DNA of 64,000 nucleotides from Platanthera guangdongensis (taxonomy: Eukaryota; Streptophyta; Magnoliopsida; Asparagales; Orchidaceae): the NCBI GenBank assembly GCA_039583875.1, contig CM077149.1, positions 22,085,194 through 22,149,193 on the forward strand, written 5' to 3'. A program made the translations under genes and the position numbers. This document shows, piece by piece, positions 10,398 through 21,136 of this stretch (within the stretch, counting starts at the first letter, position 1; each line of letters begins with the position of its first letter). Under the pieces are notes generated by a model, which saw only the letters and a program-made list of their open reading frames with translations, did not search any database and had not been told where the DNA came from.

Positions 10398-13300
10398 AGG
10401 CGTTTGACGCGATGAAGGTAGAGGCAAAGAGGGTGCTGGCCTCGGATGGACCCTTGTTCGGGTTTTCGGGAGAGAGGAAGGAAGTTTAGGGAGTAGGCCT
10501 CCATGTCACCTTGGGGGGGCAGTCCCGAAACTGCAGGTTCGTCATCGTGGACGCCCCCAGCAGCTACAGCGCGATCTTCGGGAGGCCCCTTATCAGCGTC
10601 TTCTGCTGCGTCCCCTCGTCATTCCACCAATGCTTAAAGTTCAACGCTGAGGGGACTCGGGTCCGGGTCAGGGGGGACCCAAAGGTGGCGCGGGAGTGCT
10701 ATGTCACTGCGGTGAACACCATCTCTTGGCAGGAGGGAGCTGAGGAGATGGGGCAGAGGATGGAGGAAGCTGAGCGAGGAGAAAGAAGGGAGGAGCTGGA
10801 GCTGGAGAGCTGGGCTGAGGAAGCGGCAGGAAGAGACCTGGAGGAGGTGGCCGAAGTGATGGCCGTGGGGGAAGAGATGGAGGTGGAGGTCCCCGTTCCG
10901 GAGGAAGGGGATGCTGAAGGATGGGGGGAGCAGTCTAGGCTGGAGGCTGCAGAGGAAGTGGTGGAGCTGGAGGTGCTCACCCGGGGAGGCAGGATGGAGA
11001 AGATCCGCGTCAGCGGGGGGCTGACCCCGGAGGACCAGGGCAGGATGCTGGAGTGCATCCAGAAGAACGTGGACATCTTCGCTTGGAACGCCGCGGAGAT
11101 GTCGGGGGTTGATGCGGATGTGGTCTGTCACCGCCTCAACCTGGACCCGGGAACACGCCCCGTTCAGCAGAAGAAGAGGTCCAATGCAGACAAGCTGGCG
11201 GAGCCTATCAGGGAGGAGGTGGCGAAACTCCTCAAGGCCGGCTTCGTGTCCGAGATTCAGTACCCCCGCTGGGTCTCCAACGTGGTCATGGTTAAAAAAG
11301 GAGACGGCCGATGGAGGATGTGTATCGATTTTTCCTTACTTAATAAAGCTTGTCCTAAAGACTGTTATCCTTTGCCTCGAATCGACGCGCTGGTTGACTC
11401 AGCCGTTGGTTTTTCTGTAATGAGTTTTTTAGATGCTTTTTCAGGTTATCATCAAATCAGGATGCACCCCCCAGACATCAAGGATGTCTCGTTCATCACA
11501 GGGGATGGATGCTACTGCTACAAGATGATGCCCTTCGGGCTGAAGAACGCAGGGGCAACCGACCAAAAAATGATGGATATGGTCTTCAAGGAGCAGAGGG
11601 GGAGGAATTTGGAGGTGTATGTAGACGACCTCATGATCAAAAGTCGGGATGTGGACTCCCACCTCCGGGACCTGGAGGAGACCTTTGCCACCCTGCACAA
11701 ATACAAGATGCGGTTGAATCCCCTAAAATGTGTCTTTGGGGCCAGCAGGGGAAAGTTCTTGGGGCACCTCCTCACCCCCGCGGGGGTCGAGCCGAATCCT
11801 GATAAGGTCAGGGCTATCTTGGAGCTGGGGTCTCCGCGGAATGCTAAAGAGGTCTAACGGCTGACGGGGAAGCAAGCAGTGCTGAGTAGGTTCCTCTCCC
11901 GGGCAGGGGAGAAGTGCTCCCCCTTCTTCAAAACGTTGAGGGGTGGTTAGAGGTTTGAATGGACCAAGGAGTGCGAGGAGGCGTTCCAGGCTCTCAAGGT
12001 GCAATTGACTCAGGCTCCGCTGCTCCAAGGACCGAAGGAGGGGGAGGACCTGTTCTTAAATCTCGGGGTCGGGGAGGAGGCCTTGAGCTCCGTCTTAGTT
12101 CGCGAAGAGGGGAAGAGGTAGCTCCATATTTATTACGTGAGCCGGGTCCTGAGGAAGGCCGAGCTCCGATACCCGATTTTGGAGAAGCTAGCCTTCGCCC
12201 TGATCATCTCAGCCCGGAGGCTACGACCTTACTTCCAGGCACACTCAATCCGAGTGGTGACCGACCACCCTCTCCGCAACATCTTTGAGGGGGTGGAGCA
12301 TTCAGGCAGGCTGGCTAAGTGGTCGGTGGAACTGAGCGAGTTCGATGTCTCCTTCGTTCCTCGGCTCTCAATTAAAGCTCAAGCGATGGCCGACTTCTTG
12401 GCCGACTACGTGGTTGAAGTGGCGGAGGAAGAACTCACCCGCCCGACTCCTTGGAAGGTGAGGGTGGATGGCGCCTCGGGGAGGCATTCCCTAGGAGTGG
12501 GGGTGATCCTGGAAAGCCCTCAGGGGACTCGAATTGAGCAGACGGTGGTGGTGCACTTTCCCATTACCAACAACCAGGCCGAGTACGAGGCAGTGATAGC
12601 GGGGCTACGCCTGGCCAGTGAGCTGGGGGTGTTGGACGTGGAGGTCCTTACTGATTCCATGGTGGTAGCTTCCCAGATCAACGGGGAGTTCGAGGCGAGG
12701 GAGCCCACCCTGCGATTATACTTGGCCAAAGTGAAGGGGGTCATAGGCACTTTTCAAACCTTCTCCATCCGACACGTGCCCAGGGAAGAGAATGAACAAG
12801 CCGACCAGCTAGCAAAGCATGGTCCCCAGGTGGAGGGTATCATCACCGACCTGTTCCGCCCCACCATCGAAGAGGGGGAGCTCATGCAAATCGATCAACA
12901 AACTGCGTGGATGGACCCAGTTGTGGCTTTCCTCTCCACTGGAGAATATCCGGAGGGGGTAGATAAGAAGAAGCTAAGGCACAAGTCAGCATATTACCTC
13001 CTCCATGACGAGCAGCTGTACAGGAAGACCCTCTCAGGGATGCTGGCTCGCTGCGTGACCGAGGGCGAAGTGCGAAGGATCTTGGAGGAAGTCCACTCCG
13101 GAGAGTGTGCGAGTCACTCCGGGAGTCGGACCCTGGAGGGGAGAATAGTCAGGCAAGGGTATTTCTGGCCCACCCTAGGCCAAGACGCCACGGAGTTCGC
13201 AAGAAGATGTCATAAGTGCCAGCTGTTTGCCCCCCTCCAGCTACAGCCGGCCCAGCGACTCAAAAGCATCACGGCCCCCTGGCCCTTCGTCATTTGGAGA

Positions 13301-14158
13301 ATGGATTTGGTTGGACCATTCCCCCAGGCCAGCGGGCAGAGGAGGTTCCTCCTAGTAATGATCGACTACTTCTCCAAGTTGTTGGAGGTGAAGGCACTGG
13401 CCAAGGTGACCTCCCAAGTTATCAGGAACTTTGTTTGGGGGGAGATCATCTGCCGCCATGGGCTGCCCCAGGCCATCATCACAGACAACGGGCCCCAGTT
13501 CGCCAGCGCCGAATTCACCAGCTTCTGCGAGCAGCTGGGAATCGACCTCAGGTTCGCCTCAGTCCATCACCCCAGGAGCAACGGGCAGGTGGAGGCCGCG
13601 AACAAGATCATCGTCAACCTCCTCAAGAAAAAGGTGGAGAATTTGAAGGGGAGCTGGGTGGAGCAGCTTCCCACGGTTCTTTGGGCCCTAAGAACCACCC
13701 CCAACACGGCTACTGGAGAGACCCCCTTCAAGCTCTCCCATGGGTGCGAGGCAGTGCTCCCCGTAGAATTTGAAGTCCAAACACCTCGAGTCGTTGCGGC
13801 CAAAGAAGGCCGAGAGGAGTGGCAAGCGGAGAACGAGAGGGAGTTGAGGCTCTCCCTTAACATGGTGGAAGAGCTGAGGGACCTTTCCGCTATCCGACAG
13901 GAGGAGGTGAATAGAAGAATGGTCAAGTACTTTGACAAGCATGTCAGGGTCAAGCAGTTCGTGGAAGGGGACTTGGTGCTGAAGAAGGTGGATGCAGCAG
14001 GGAGGTCGGCATCCGTAGGGAAGCTCAACCCCAGCTGGGAGGGACCGTTTATTGTAAAGGAAGCTTTGAAGTCAGGAGGCTATCGACTCCAAAATGTAGA
14101 GGGCGAGACTCTGAGTCTCACCTGGAGTGGTGACGACTTAAAACGTTTTTTCCTCTGA
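10398..14158 (+). pseudogene. Gypsy-B pol: protease end, RT, dual RNase H, integrase
   Basis: The polyprotein continues from the solo LTR into VDAPSSYSAIFGRP (near 10550) and an E-rich linker. RT shows MCIDFSLLNKACPKDCYPLP, FLDAFSGYHQI and an intact YVDD (near 11621). The retroviral-type RNase H follows at about 11990-12300. A second, archaeal-type RNase H begins VRVDGASG (near 12463) and includes NNQAEYEAVIAGL. Integrase shows CHKC (near 13211), D of RMDLVGPF, D of ITDNGPQF and E of NGQVEAANK, and ends GDDLKRFFL at 14158. The frame is continuous from 10511 apart from stops TAA near 11856, TAG near 11948 and TAG near 12118; another TAG is near 10488. It cannot produce a full polyprotein. Confidence 0.92.
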
Positions 14159-14250
14159 AGCATGTAATCGATATTTTGATTATAATAAATTTCTTCAACA
14201 CTCCAATGCTGTCATAGCTAGCCTGCATAGAGAAATGGAATGTGTTTGGA

Positions 14251-14975
14251 CCTCGAGCAGATCCCGCTGTCAGGCTCTCACCTAGCTGACAGGGCCGGAA
14301 GTCACTCGATGGCGGTAGTTGTGGACCCCGAGCAGATCCCGCTGTCAAGCTCTCACCTAGCTGACAGGGCCGGAAGTCACTCGATGCCGGTAGTTGTGGA
14401 CCCCGAGCAGATCCAGCTGTCAGACTCTCACCTACCTGGCAGGGCCGGAAGTCACTCGGTGTCATCCTTGGCCTCGAGCAGATCCCGCTGTCAGGCTCTC
14501 ACCTAGCTGACAGGGCTGGAAGTCACTCGATGGCGGTAGTTGTGGACCCTGAGCAGATCCCGCTGTCAGGCTCTCACCTAGCTGGCAGGGCCGGAAGTCA
14601 CTCGGTGTCATCCTTGGCCTCGAGCAGATCCCGCTGTCAGGCTCTCACCTAGCTGACAGGGCCGGAAGTCACTCGATGGCGGTAGTTGTGGACCACGAGC
14701 AGATCCCGCTGCCAGGCTCTCACCTAGCTGGCAGGGCCGGAAGTCACTCGGTGTCACCCTTGGCCTCGAGCAGATCCCGCTGTCAGGCTCTCATCTAGCT
14801 GACAGGGCCGGAAGTCACTCGATGGAATGTGTTTGAACCCCGAGCAGATCCCGCTGCCAGGCTTTCACCTAGCTGGCAGGGCCGGAAGTCACTCGGTGTC
14901 ATCCTTGGCCTCGAGCAGATCACGCTGTCAGGCTTTCACCTAGCTGACAGGGCTGGAAGTCACTCGATGGTGTCG
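14251..14975 (+). repeat. Tandem array in the 3' untranslated region of Gypsy-B, 71/75-bp units
   Basis: The anchor GAGCAGATC recurs at about 14255, 14330, 14405, 14476 and 14551 and on to about 14916. The core CCCGAGCAGATCCCGCTGTC, then CAGGCTCTCACCTAGCTGAC, then AGGGCCGGAAGTCACTCG is shared with the arrays of A and C. Two unit types alternate: one with GGCGGTAGTTGTGGAC, one with GTGTCATCCTTGGCCT. Confidence 0.92.
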
Positions 14976-15479
14976 GCCCCGAAATCGCCAGATAAAGATC
15001 AAGAAATCTCAAAGTGCCAGGAAGCAAGGGGAAAAGGGTTCTGTAGAGGCGAGCTCGGGCTCTGCTAACCCAGTTCGGCATCAGCAAGAGGATTCTGCAT
15101 GGGCAAGTTTGGACTCGTCAATCCCGGCTCGGCATCGGCGAGTAGGAGGCGAACCCGGGCCTCGCCAAAGGAAGGCGAGCCAGGCTAGGGCACTTCACCC
15201 CTTCGCTGGTTTCACTTAGAAGATTTCTTCTTCTTTTTTGAGCTCAACCTGGAGGGCTCGCGAGCGAGTTAAGATGGCGTGACAAGGGCGGAGAGCAGCC
15301 CGCTCCCGAATCGCCTGGGGCTCGGTGAGCACTCAGAACGTACTCGCGGGAGCGTACACATGACTATCCTACTCGCGAAACCTGTCTACGCGAGGTCGCC
15401 AGGGGAGGCACTCGCGGGTATATACAGCACAACAAGGAAAGTACAAAAAAAGGGGGAGAGAGAAATGGCACGGGTATGG
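14976..15479. other. Gypsy-B spacer between tandem array and aORF2
   Basis: GC-rich sequence with repeated GGCGAG and CTCGGC words. It should contain the convergent 3' ends of the sense transcript and the aORF2 transcript. No gene is seen. Confidence 0.5.
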
Positions 15480-17712
15480 TCAAAATCTTTCATTCATTAA
15501 ATAAGTGTTTACAAAATGTTTTACAGGGAGCTCGCCTCGGCGAGTAAACAAAAAAGAAAAGTACAATCTACCCTCAGGCCTCCCCCCCCCCCCCCCCCCC
15601 CCGCCGGACTGATCCTCGCCTTCACCCGAAGGATCCTGGAAGCTTTTCCCGAACATCGCATCCAAGCTGTCCTCCTTCTCGCTGGGCGGCATTGCCGGGA
15701 ACAGGCTCGGCATCAGGTCCCGGGCCGAGATCCCTTCACATCCCTCCACCAGCACCCCCGAATCCTTCATCATTTGGAGGGTGCACTCGGCGGCTTGGAT
15801 TGAGTTGATCTGCAGTCTCTCGGCGAGGTCGGCCTCGCCGAAGATCCGCGGGCTCTTGTAGGGGAGGGCAGGGTCAACGCTGCGGGCAGGGAAGAAGATC
15901 TCCGCCTGGCGACGGACCTCGCTGAGGAGGTGCTGATTCTCCCCCTTCAGCTTCGCGTTCGCGCCCTCCAGCTCGGCCAGGCGTGCGCGCAGCTGGCTGA
16001 TCTCCTCCCCCTGCTCTGCGTTGCGAGCCTGAAGCTCCCCCGCGGCCTTGGCATCCTGGCAAAGAGAGTCCATTTAGCAGCAGCACAAAATATCCTAAGT
16101 GAAAGAGAAGAGTAGTGCTTGACACTTACCAGCCCGCCGGCGGCTTGGGCGAGTAGACCCTCCGCTATGCCGAGCTGCCTCGCCTGGTCGGTGACCTTAT
16201 CCTTGGCGATGTCGCGAGCCTGCTCAGCCTTTTCGAGTTGGTGGTTGAGGGCGAAGCTGCGGCGTGCCAGCATGTGATGCAGCTCCATGGTCCGCAGGTG
16301 GGACTGCAGGCCCTCATGGCCGAGCTGCCGGAGGGTCATCTTTTTGTAGGCCTCGGCATCCTCCCGGCCATATAGGCCGAAGCCGAGGGCGTAGGCGTGA
16401 CCGGTGGCGGGCTCGCGGTCGTGCCAGGAGGGGTGCAGGGTGGAGACGGAGACTCGATGAGCGAGCTCGTCCCACTGCAGCATGGGCTCGCCCGCCGAGT
16501 CCTTCCACCGCCCGCCGAAGTTGAAGAGGGGGTGTTGCTTCGGCGGCGCGCGCTCGCGGGCGACCCTCTTCACCGATGGAGGAGGGGAGATCGCCGCCGT
16601 GGAAGAGGGGCCCTCGCCACCTTTCCGGCCCTTGCTGGTTGTCTCCTTCAGCGGGCTCTCCGGCGACGCGTCGGGAGGGGTCTCCGACGAGCTGATGTAT
16701 TTGGGGTTGGGTTGTTGTTGTTGTTGTTGCCCCCGCGGAGCCAGCAGGGCTCTCTGCATCTTCTTTAATTGTCGTTGGCGGAGTGGCGGGTTCGACCCCG
16801 CGTCCTCAGGTCGCCTCTTGCTGGAAGAGGGTTGCGAGAGGGCCGCCTCATCTCGGCAGGCCTCCGCCTCCACCCTCTCGCGAGCAAGAGGGTCTGTATG
16901 AAGCCCCGGATCTGCGAACGGCGGGTTCACGGGGATTATTCGCTCCCCTGCAGGAAAATACTTTGAAAAAGTTAGGAATTCAACAATGATATGGCGAGCT
17001 CGGCGGTCAGGCGAACTCGGCAAGATGGGGAGAGAAGCATACCTTCGCCGGGCAGAACAGGAGGGAGCGCGTCGAGGCCCCTCCGCAGGAAGGCGACCTC
17101 GAAGTCTTTATGGAGGAAGTACTTGTGGAGCTCGGCGTTGTTGCCGGACACGGCCGGCGGGCGGTACACCTCCTCGCCCTTTTGCTGAGGCGAGTAGGGG
17201 ATGTTGCCGAGATCGCCCTTGATGAAGGCGATCTTGGTCATCCAGGTATGGTGCTTGTTCGCGATCTCGCGAACTTTGATCAGCGAGCCGCCGAAGTAGG
17301 CGACCCCGTCCGGCGTCGCCTTGTAGGAGAAGAGTTTCCTGAACACTGTCAGGTTGAACTCAATCGTCTCCCGCCGGAGGTAACTCGCGAACGCCGCCAT
17401 CATCGCGATGGCGTTGGAATTTAGTTGCGCGGGGACGGCTCCGTAATACTTCAGGATCTGCCGGATCTCCGGCCAGAGAGGACGGCGCAACCCCACCTCG
17501 AAGTGCGAGATGGGGAAGGCGAGCTCGTCCTCATAAAAGGTGTTGATAGCCTCGCCCTGCCTCGGCCTGCGCGCCTCAAAGCCCGGCGGCACGCGCTCCG
17601 CCACAAACTCAGCGAGCTCCTCCTCGCTAGTGTGCCCCTCGAAGAAACAATAATCCGTGAAGTGCTGCGCGCACTTGGAGCGGCCGTCGGCATCCGGGTT
17701 GGTCTTGCCCAT
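15480..17712 (-). CDS. Gypsy-B antisense accessory protein aORF2, three exons, intact
   Basis: Exons 17712-17043, 16947-16130 and 16055-15480 join in frame (670+818+576 nt) to about 687 residues without a stop. Introns of 95 and 74 bp have GT-AG ends; intron 1 ends TTCCTGCAG after a CCTAAC branch-like site. Exon 1 encodes MGKTNPDADG and the conserved block EVGLRRPLWPEIRQILKYYG, PAQLNSNAIAM, VFRKLFSY. Exon 2 has a low-complexity S/P/Q/K segment with six Q, then FGGRWKDSAGEPMLQWDE, LHPSWH and a helical region. Exon 3 starts with a coiled coil (ISQLRARLAELEGANAKLKG) and ends with a Gly run encoded by 21 C. The block resembles plant 'putative gypsy-type transposon' proteins. No catalytic motif, signal peptide or membrane segment is evident, and the function is unknown. 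Confidence 0.8.
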
Positions 17713-17810
17713 GATCGCGGAGGAACGAGCTCGGCAATAGCAGGAAGAGAAAGAAGCACAGAGGAAAGGAAAGCAATAAAGGCACAGTACGGGGGTAGGT
17801 GAGGGGGGGC

Positions 17811-17819
17811 TATTTATAG
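17811..17819 (-). promoter_or_regulatory. TATA box of Gypsy-B aORF2
   Basis: CTATAAATA on the minus strand, about 100 bases upstream of the ATG at 17712. Confidence 0.65.
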
Positions 17820-18089
17820 GAAAAGAAATCTGGGGCAGGCCATCCCATCGGCTCAGCCCGCCACCCCAGCTCGTCACCCCAACTCGCCACCCCAGCTCGC
17901 CGACTTCCGGCGCATCCCAATCAAGGCTAAGTCAAACATTGCAGTATATTATTTGAATAACGCATGATCAAGAATATTCTAAAAGCTATTTATTACAGAA
18001 ATAAAGTTCAGGAATTAAAAGGTGGGGCGTGCGAGCAGGGAGAGCATCGGGATGCGAGTACCGGTCGGCTCGGCAAAGGAGCCGCCCAC

Positions 18090-19132
18090 TTACCTACCCC
18101 GGCCTCGCGACCCTTGCCCCCCAGACTGCCGCGCGCGGAGCAGCTCGCGGATCCTTCCGGAATTCCTCTGCGCAACCAAGAGACCGTCATCTATCTCGTC
18201 CAGGAGCCGGGACGGGGCCATCAGCTCGCCAGCCTGGTCGCTTCGCACCTCGTCGGCGAGACGCGCATAGTCGCGCTGCAGCGTCTCGTTGACCCCCTGC
18301 ACCTCGCGCAGCCCGCACACCAGCTTCTTCAGGAGCTTGATCTCCCTCCTCGTCAGCTCGCCTTGATCCAGCTCCGGACCCCGGTAAGAGTCCAGCGAGC
18401 TCGGGGAGGGGAGGGGAGAGTAGTGGGCTGCCCGCGAGGATTCCTCGGCAGCGGATTGGCTGGGAAGAGCTGTGAAGGCAAATGTCAGCAGGAAGGGAAA
18501 TGCAGAAAGAACTCATGGGGCAAGAAGCAAGGTTGACCTGACGAGCTCGGCCGCTCAAAGGAGATGCGGGGAGGGATGAACCTGAGATCCTTCTCGCGAC
18601 CTGGACCGCGAGCCCCCGGCGAGAGGAGCTCGAATCACGGGGTGGGGATGGTTCCTAGACCCGCCCCCGCGGCCGCGTCAGTTTGGCGAGGAGGGGAGGC
18701 GCCCACTGGAGAGTTCGGCCTATGCGAACTCACTGGCAGGATCCCAAAGAGGAGAGGCGGGTCCTGGGGACGGTTGTCCGGTGCCATGAACCGCGACTCG
18801 GCAAGCGTGGTCTCGCCTCGCGGTGTGGGCTCTCGCGGCGCGACCCCCCCGCCGTCCGGTTGACCATCCGGGTCGTCGCCGACTTCGACGACCTCTCTGT
18901 CCTTCTCATGAATCGTCCGGGTGGAGTAGCCGGTCTCGCGCTCCAGGGTAACCCTCAGGTCTTGGTAAAGGTGCTCGGCTGCCTGGGGGAATGGCTTTGA
19001 CCTCTTAGAGCTGGGCTCGGCAGAGTCGATTTGGGGAGCTTTGGCGGGGACCGCCGTCAGGGCGACTACGCGAGCTGCGGAGGCTTGGCGAGCTCGGTCT
19101 ATGCGCTCTTGGATCTCCTTGGGAAGAGGCAT
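18090..19132 (-). pseudogene. Gypsy-B antisense accessory gene aORF1, two exons, one nonsense codon
   Basis: It starts MPLPKEIQERIDRARQAS at 19132. Exon 1 (19132-18538) ends at a CAG|GTCAAC donor. Exon 2 (18469-18090) follows a TTCACAG acceptor, and the 595+380 nt join in frame to 325 codons. The only lesion is TGA at 18635-18637 (codon 166), which a single C-to-T change of CGA would explain. Exon 2 has HYSPLPSPSSLDSYRGPE, then a helical segment and a basic Gly/Arg tail. The PLPSP...Y.GP region parallels aORF1 of C (PLSPLPRPNEIEDYLGDP). A TATA box lies 55 bases upstream. The family is not recognised; a structural or nucleic-acid-binding role is only a guess from composition. Confidence 0.66.
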
Positions 19133-19186
19133 CTTGACAGGGCAGCAAAGGGAATGGCAAGAGTCAGGCAGGTGGGCAGGTGCACA

Positions 19187-19195
19187 TATATATAG
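19187..19195 (-). promoter_or_regulatory. TATA box of Gypsy-B aORF1
   Basis: CTATATATA on the minus strand, 55 bases upstream of the ATG at 19132. Confidence 0.62.
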
Positions 19196-19295
19196 CCGCA
19201 GGTGGCCCCCACCCAAAGATTCCCTACAACTCGCCAACCCGCGCTCGCCGCACACTCTGGGTTGGATGGTTCTTTCCGAGCTTGTACCAACCTCG

Positions 19296-19311
19296 AAAAG
19301 AGCGGGGATTA
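19296..19311 (+). promoter_or_regulatory. Polypurine tract of Gypsy-B
   Basis: AAAAGAGCGGGGATTA immediately before the 3' LTR. It is the plus-strand primer site and is conserved at the same place in A, C and F. Confidence 0.8.
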
Positions 19312-19989
19312 TGTACAACCCCGTGTCCGGCGAGCAAGGCCGCCAAGGCCCAGACGGATCGGGCTAAGAGCAGTCGGCGAGCTCGGCAGTGGAGAGGCCG
19401 AGCCCGAGCTCGGCGTTCGTCGAGCGGAGATCAGATTTCGTCGACCCGGAGCTCGGCATTCGCCGAGCTTGTCCCAGCTCGCGTCCTCGCAGTGGAGCTC
19501 GGCAACGGTAGGCGAGCAGGACCTGCCGAGGTGATCAAAGCTCCCCAGCTCGCCTGGATGAATGAGGTATTTTTTACTGTTTTGCCCCCGCTGGTCTGCC
19601 TATAGCCCTTCAAGACAGCGGAGTTTGGCTGTTGGCAGACCCAACCAAGGGTTTTTTGGTAATTTCAGGTCTGTTCTTTTGGTTATTGGCAGTCCGGATT
19701 CTAAAAGCTATAAATAGGACCCAAGGGGTACCCCAGAAAGCAGGTTTTTCCTGTGCTCTCCTGCTCCAATCTTCAACTGATTTCTGAGGATACCTTAGCT
19801 CAGCTTCTGGCTAAGGAGGGGAAGCGCTCTGAGATCTTCCGGGTGTGTGGTGGGACCTCCCCCGCCGAGCCCTTGGGTCGATTTTACCTTGTCTTCTTTG
19901 TTGTTTTGCTTGCAGGGGCGAAGTAGGCGCGAGATCACCCCTTTCCCCAAGGGTCGAACTCCACAGGAGAACGAATTTCGGTTTCAACA
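19312..19989 (+). repeat. Gypsy-B 3' LTR
   Basis: 678 bp, paired with 6078-6755, TATA box at 19708-19716. It is followed by the right target duplication CGCGG at 19990-19994. Confidence 0.95.
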
Positions 19990-19994
19990 CGCGG

Positions 19995-20052
19995 CGGCGA
20001 GACGGTCTAGTAGTTCTAGCGAAAGCAGCTTCGAGGCTAGTTTGGCGAACAT
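19995..20052 (-). pseudogene. Gypsy-A aORF1, first codons, separated by Gypsy-B
   Basis: The minus strand starts MFAKLASKLLSLELLDRL at 20052 and is cut by the Gypsy-B insertion; the frame resumes at 6077. A TATA box stands at 20127-20135, 75 bases upstream. Confidence 0.68.
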
Positions 20053-20126
20053 CGTCGGAGCGGTGGAAGCTTGGGGGATGAACAGTGGATGAGCAGATGA
20101 TATCAAGTTAAGGCCAGGCCCTGGGA

Positions 20127-20135
20127 TATATATAG
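20127..20135 (-). promoter_or_regulatory. TATA box of Gypsy-A aORF1
   Basis: CTATATATA on the minus strand, 75 bases before the ATG at 20052. Confidence 0.6.
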
Positions 20136-20226
20136 AGCCGTGGAGGGACCCACCAAAGATTCTATTCCAGGTTAGCAAGCACTCAACGAATGTTGGACTC
20201 TTCTTTCCGAGCGTGGGACTAGCTCG

Positions 20227-20242
20227 AAAAGAGCGGAGATTG
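20227..20242 (+). promoter_or_regulatory. Polypurine tract of Gypsy-A
   Basis: AAAAGAGCGGAGATTG directly before the LTR, two bases different from the Gypsy-B tract. Confidence 0.72.
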
Positions 20243-21011
20243 TGTACAACCCCGTATCCGCTGAGTGCCCCCCCCCCCTGGCGAAGCCAAGGATCCTCAG
20301 GCGCGGGCTGGTCAAGGTAGGCGTGTGGGGTAGGCATACTCACACTCGCCCGGAGAGAGTGAAGGTCTTTCGCCAGGTCGGGCGGAAGGGCTTTCGTCCA
20401 GGCAAGCGGAAGGATTATTGGGTTAGGCAGAAAGGCTCTCGCCAAATCGGGCGGATGGCATAAGGATCCCGCACTCGCCCTTTGAGAACCTGCGGGGAGA
20501 AATGCTCGGCTCACCCCAGCATTCGCTTCTTGAGGCGAGAGGTGCCTTCATGGGTCACTCGTCCAGTGGGGTCCAGAGGTAAAATTATCTAGATGCCCTT
20601 TAAGGTCTGCAAATAGCCTTTCAGAACAACGGAATTACGTTGTTGGCAGACCCAATTGGGCTGCATATAATAGAGTGAAACAGCGGAGTTACGCTGTTGG
20701 CAGACCCAGTTTTGGAATTCTATAAATAGACCATGTGAGCACCTTTGGAGGGGATCCAGTTCATTCTCGGCTTCTTCCTCCTTGAGTTATTTTGGTCTGA
20801 CTGCATAAGCCCTCCAAGGTGTCCAGCCCAGCTTTTTGATTGAGAGGGGAAGCGCTCTAGAGATCTTCCGGGTGTGGTGGGATATCCACGTTGTAGCCCA
20901 GGATCAGTTTTCAATTCCTAGCGACTGGTCAGGAGCCCAAGTTTGGAGAATTAAGTGCAAGCTACCTCCTTAGATCTGAACTCTCGTTGAGGCCAAGTTT
21001 CGGCTTCAACA
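20243..21011 (+). repeat. Gypsy-A 3' LTR
   Basis: It starts TGTACAACCCCG and ends GGCTTCAACA, 769 bp. It carries a TATA box CTATAAATA at 20720-20728 and blocks shared with the B LTR such as GGGGAAGCGCTCT followed by GAGATCTTCCGGGTGTG. The middle has repeated AAGG-TCTYGCCA-GGCGGA words not present in B. Confidence 0.88.
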
Positions 21012-21136
21012 AGAACCATCTGCAATGCTCACCTTATCACGACCGGAGAGGGGTATATGAGATGAAACCTGAAGCAGACCAAGTCATATAATTTGTGGCC
21101 CCAAAGTCAATAATCCACTGGGTGGAAGGCTGAGAG
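21012..21136 (-). pseudogene. Copia-1 protease start
   Basis: The minus strand reads QWIIDFGATNYMTWSASGF, the copia protease active-site region (normally D-S-G-A). Here the serine is replaced by Phe, and stops follow near 21030. It is cut at 21012 by Gypsy-A. Confidence 0.8.

Larger units (their letters stand above)
6078..19989 (+). mobile_element. Gypsy-B, complete Tat-type LTR retrotransposon (13.9 kb with one inserted solo LTR)
   Basis: Both 678-bp LTRs start TGTACAACCCCG and end TTTCAACA, and they are flanked by CGCGG on both sides. Between them lie a tRNA-Phe type primer site, gag, a protease cut by a solo copia LTR, RT with two RNase H domains, integrase, a 71/75-bp tandem array, antisense aORF2 and aORF1, and a polypurine tract. 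By eye the LTRs differ at roughly 19 positions, so the insertion is fairly recent, but gag and pol carry several nonsense codons. Tat assignment rests on the archaeal-type second RNase H, the gag finger and the antisense ORFs. Confidence 0.94.
1..21011 (+). mobile_element. Gypsy-A, Tat-type LTR retrotransposon, 3' part, split by Gypsy-B
   Basis: The element enters from the left edge. In order it shows a broken integrase (232-1314), a tandem array (1402-1960), antisense aORF2 (2480-4352), antisense aORF1 (4984-6077 continuing at 19995-20052), a polypurine tract (20227-20242) and a 3' LTR (20243-21011). Gypsy-B occupies 6078-19989, inside aORF1. The same order is found in B and C, which supports reading this as one element. 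The 5' LTR, gag and most of pol lie off the window, so its target duplication cannot be checked; the 5 bases after the LTR are AGAAC. The flanking DNA at 21012 belongs to Copia-1, so A inserted into that element. Confidence 0.85.

Noticed and set aside
10634..11131. 165-residue His/Leu-rich ORF antisense to the Gypsy-B linker
   Set aside because: Reverse shadow of the acidic linker; no homologue in the other elements.
13216..13773. 185-residue ORF on the plus strand inside Gypsy-B integrase
   Set aside because: It overlaps the confirmed integrase frame, which carries the catalytic D, D and E; this is a shadow frame.
14240..14975. CRISPR-like appearance of the tandem arrays (also 28960-29880)
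   Set aside because: Units are homologous along their whole length with no unique spacers, lie in plant retroelements next to pol, and no cas gene exists here.
15480..19132. Antisense genes as an envelope-like gene
   Set aside because: Plant env-like genes lie on the sense strand and encode membrane segments; these ORFs are antisense and show no signal peptide or transmembrane stretch.
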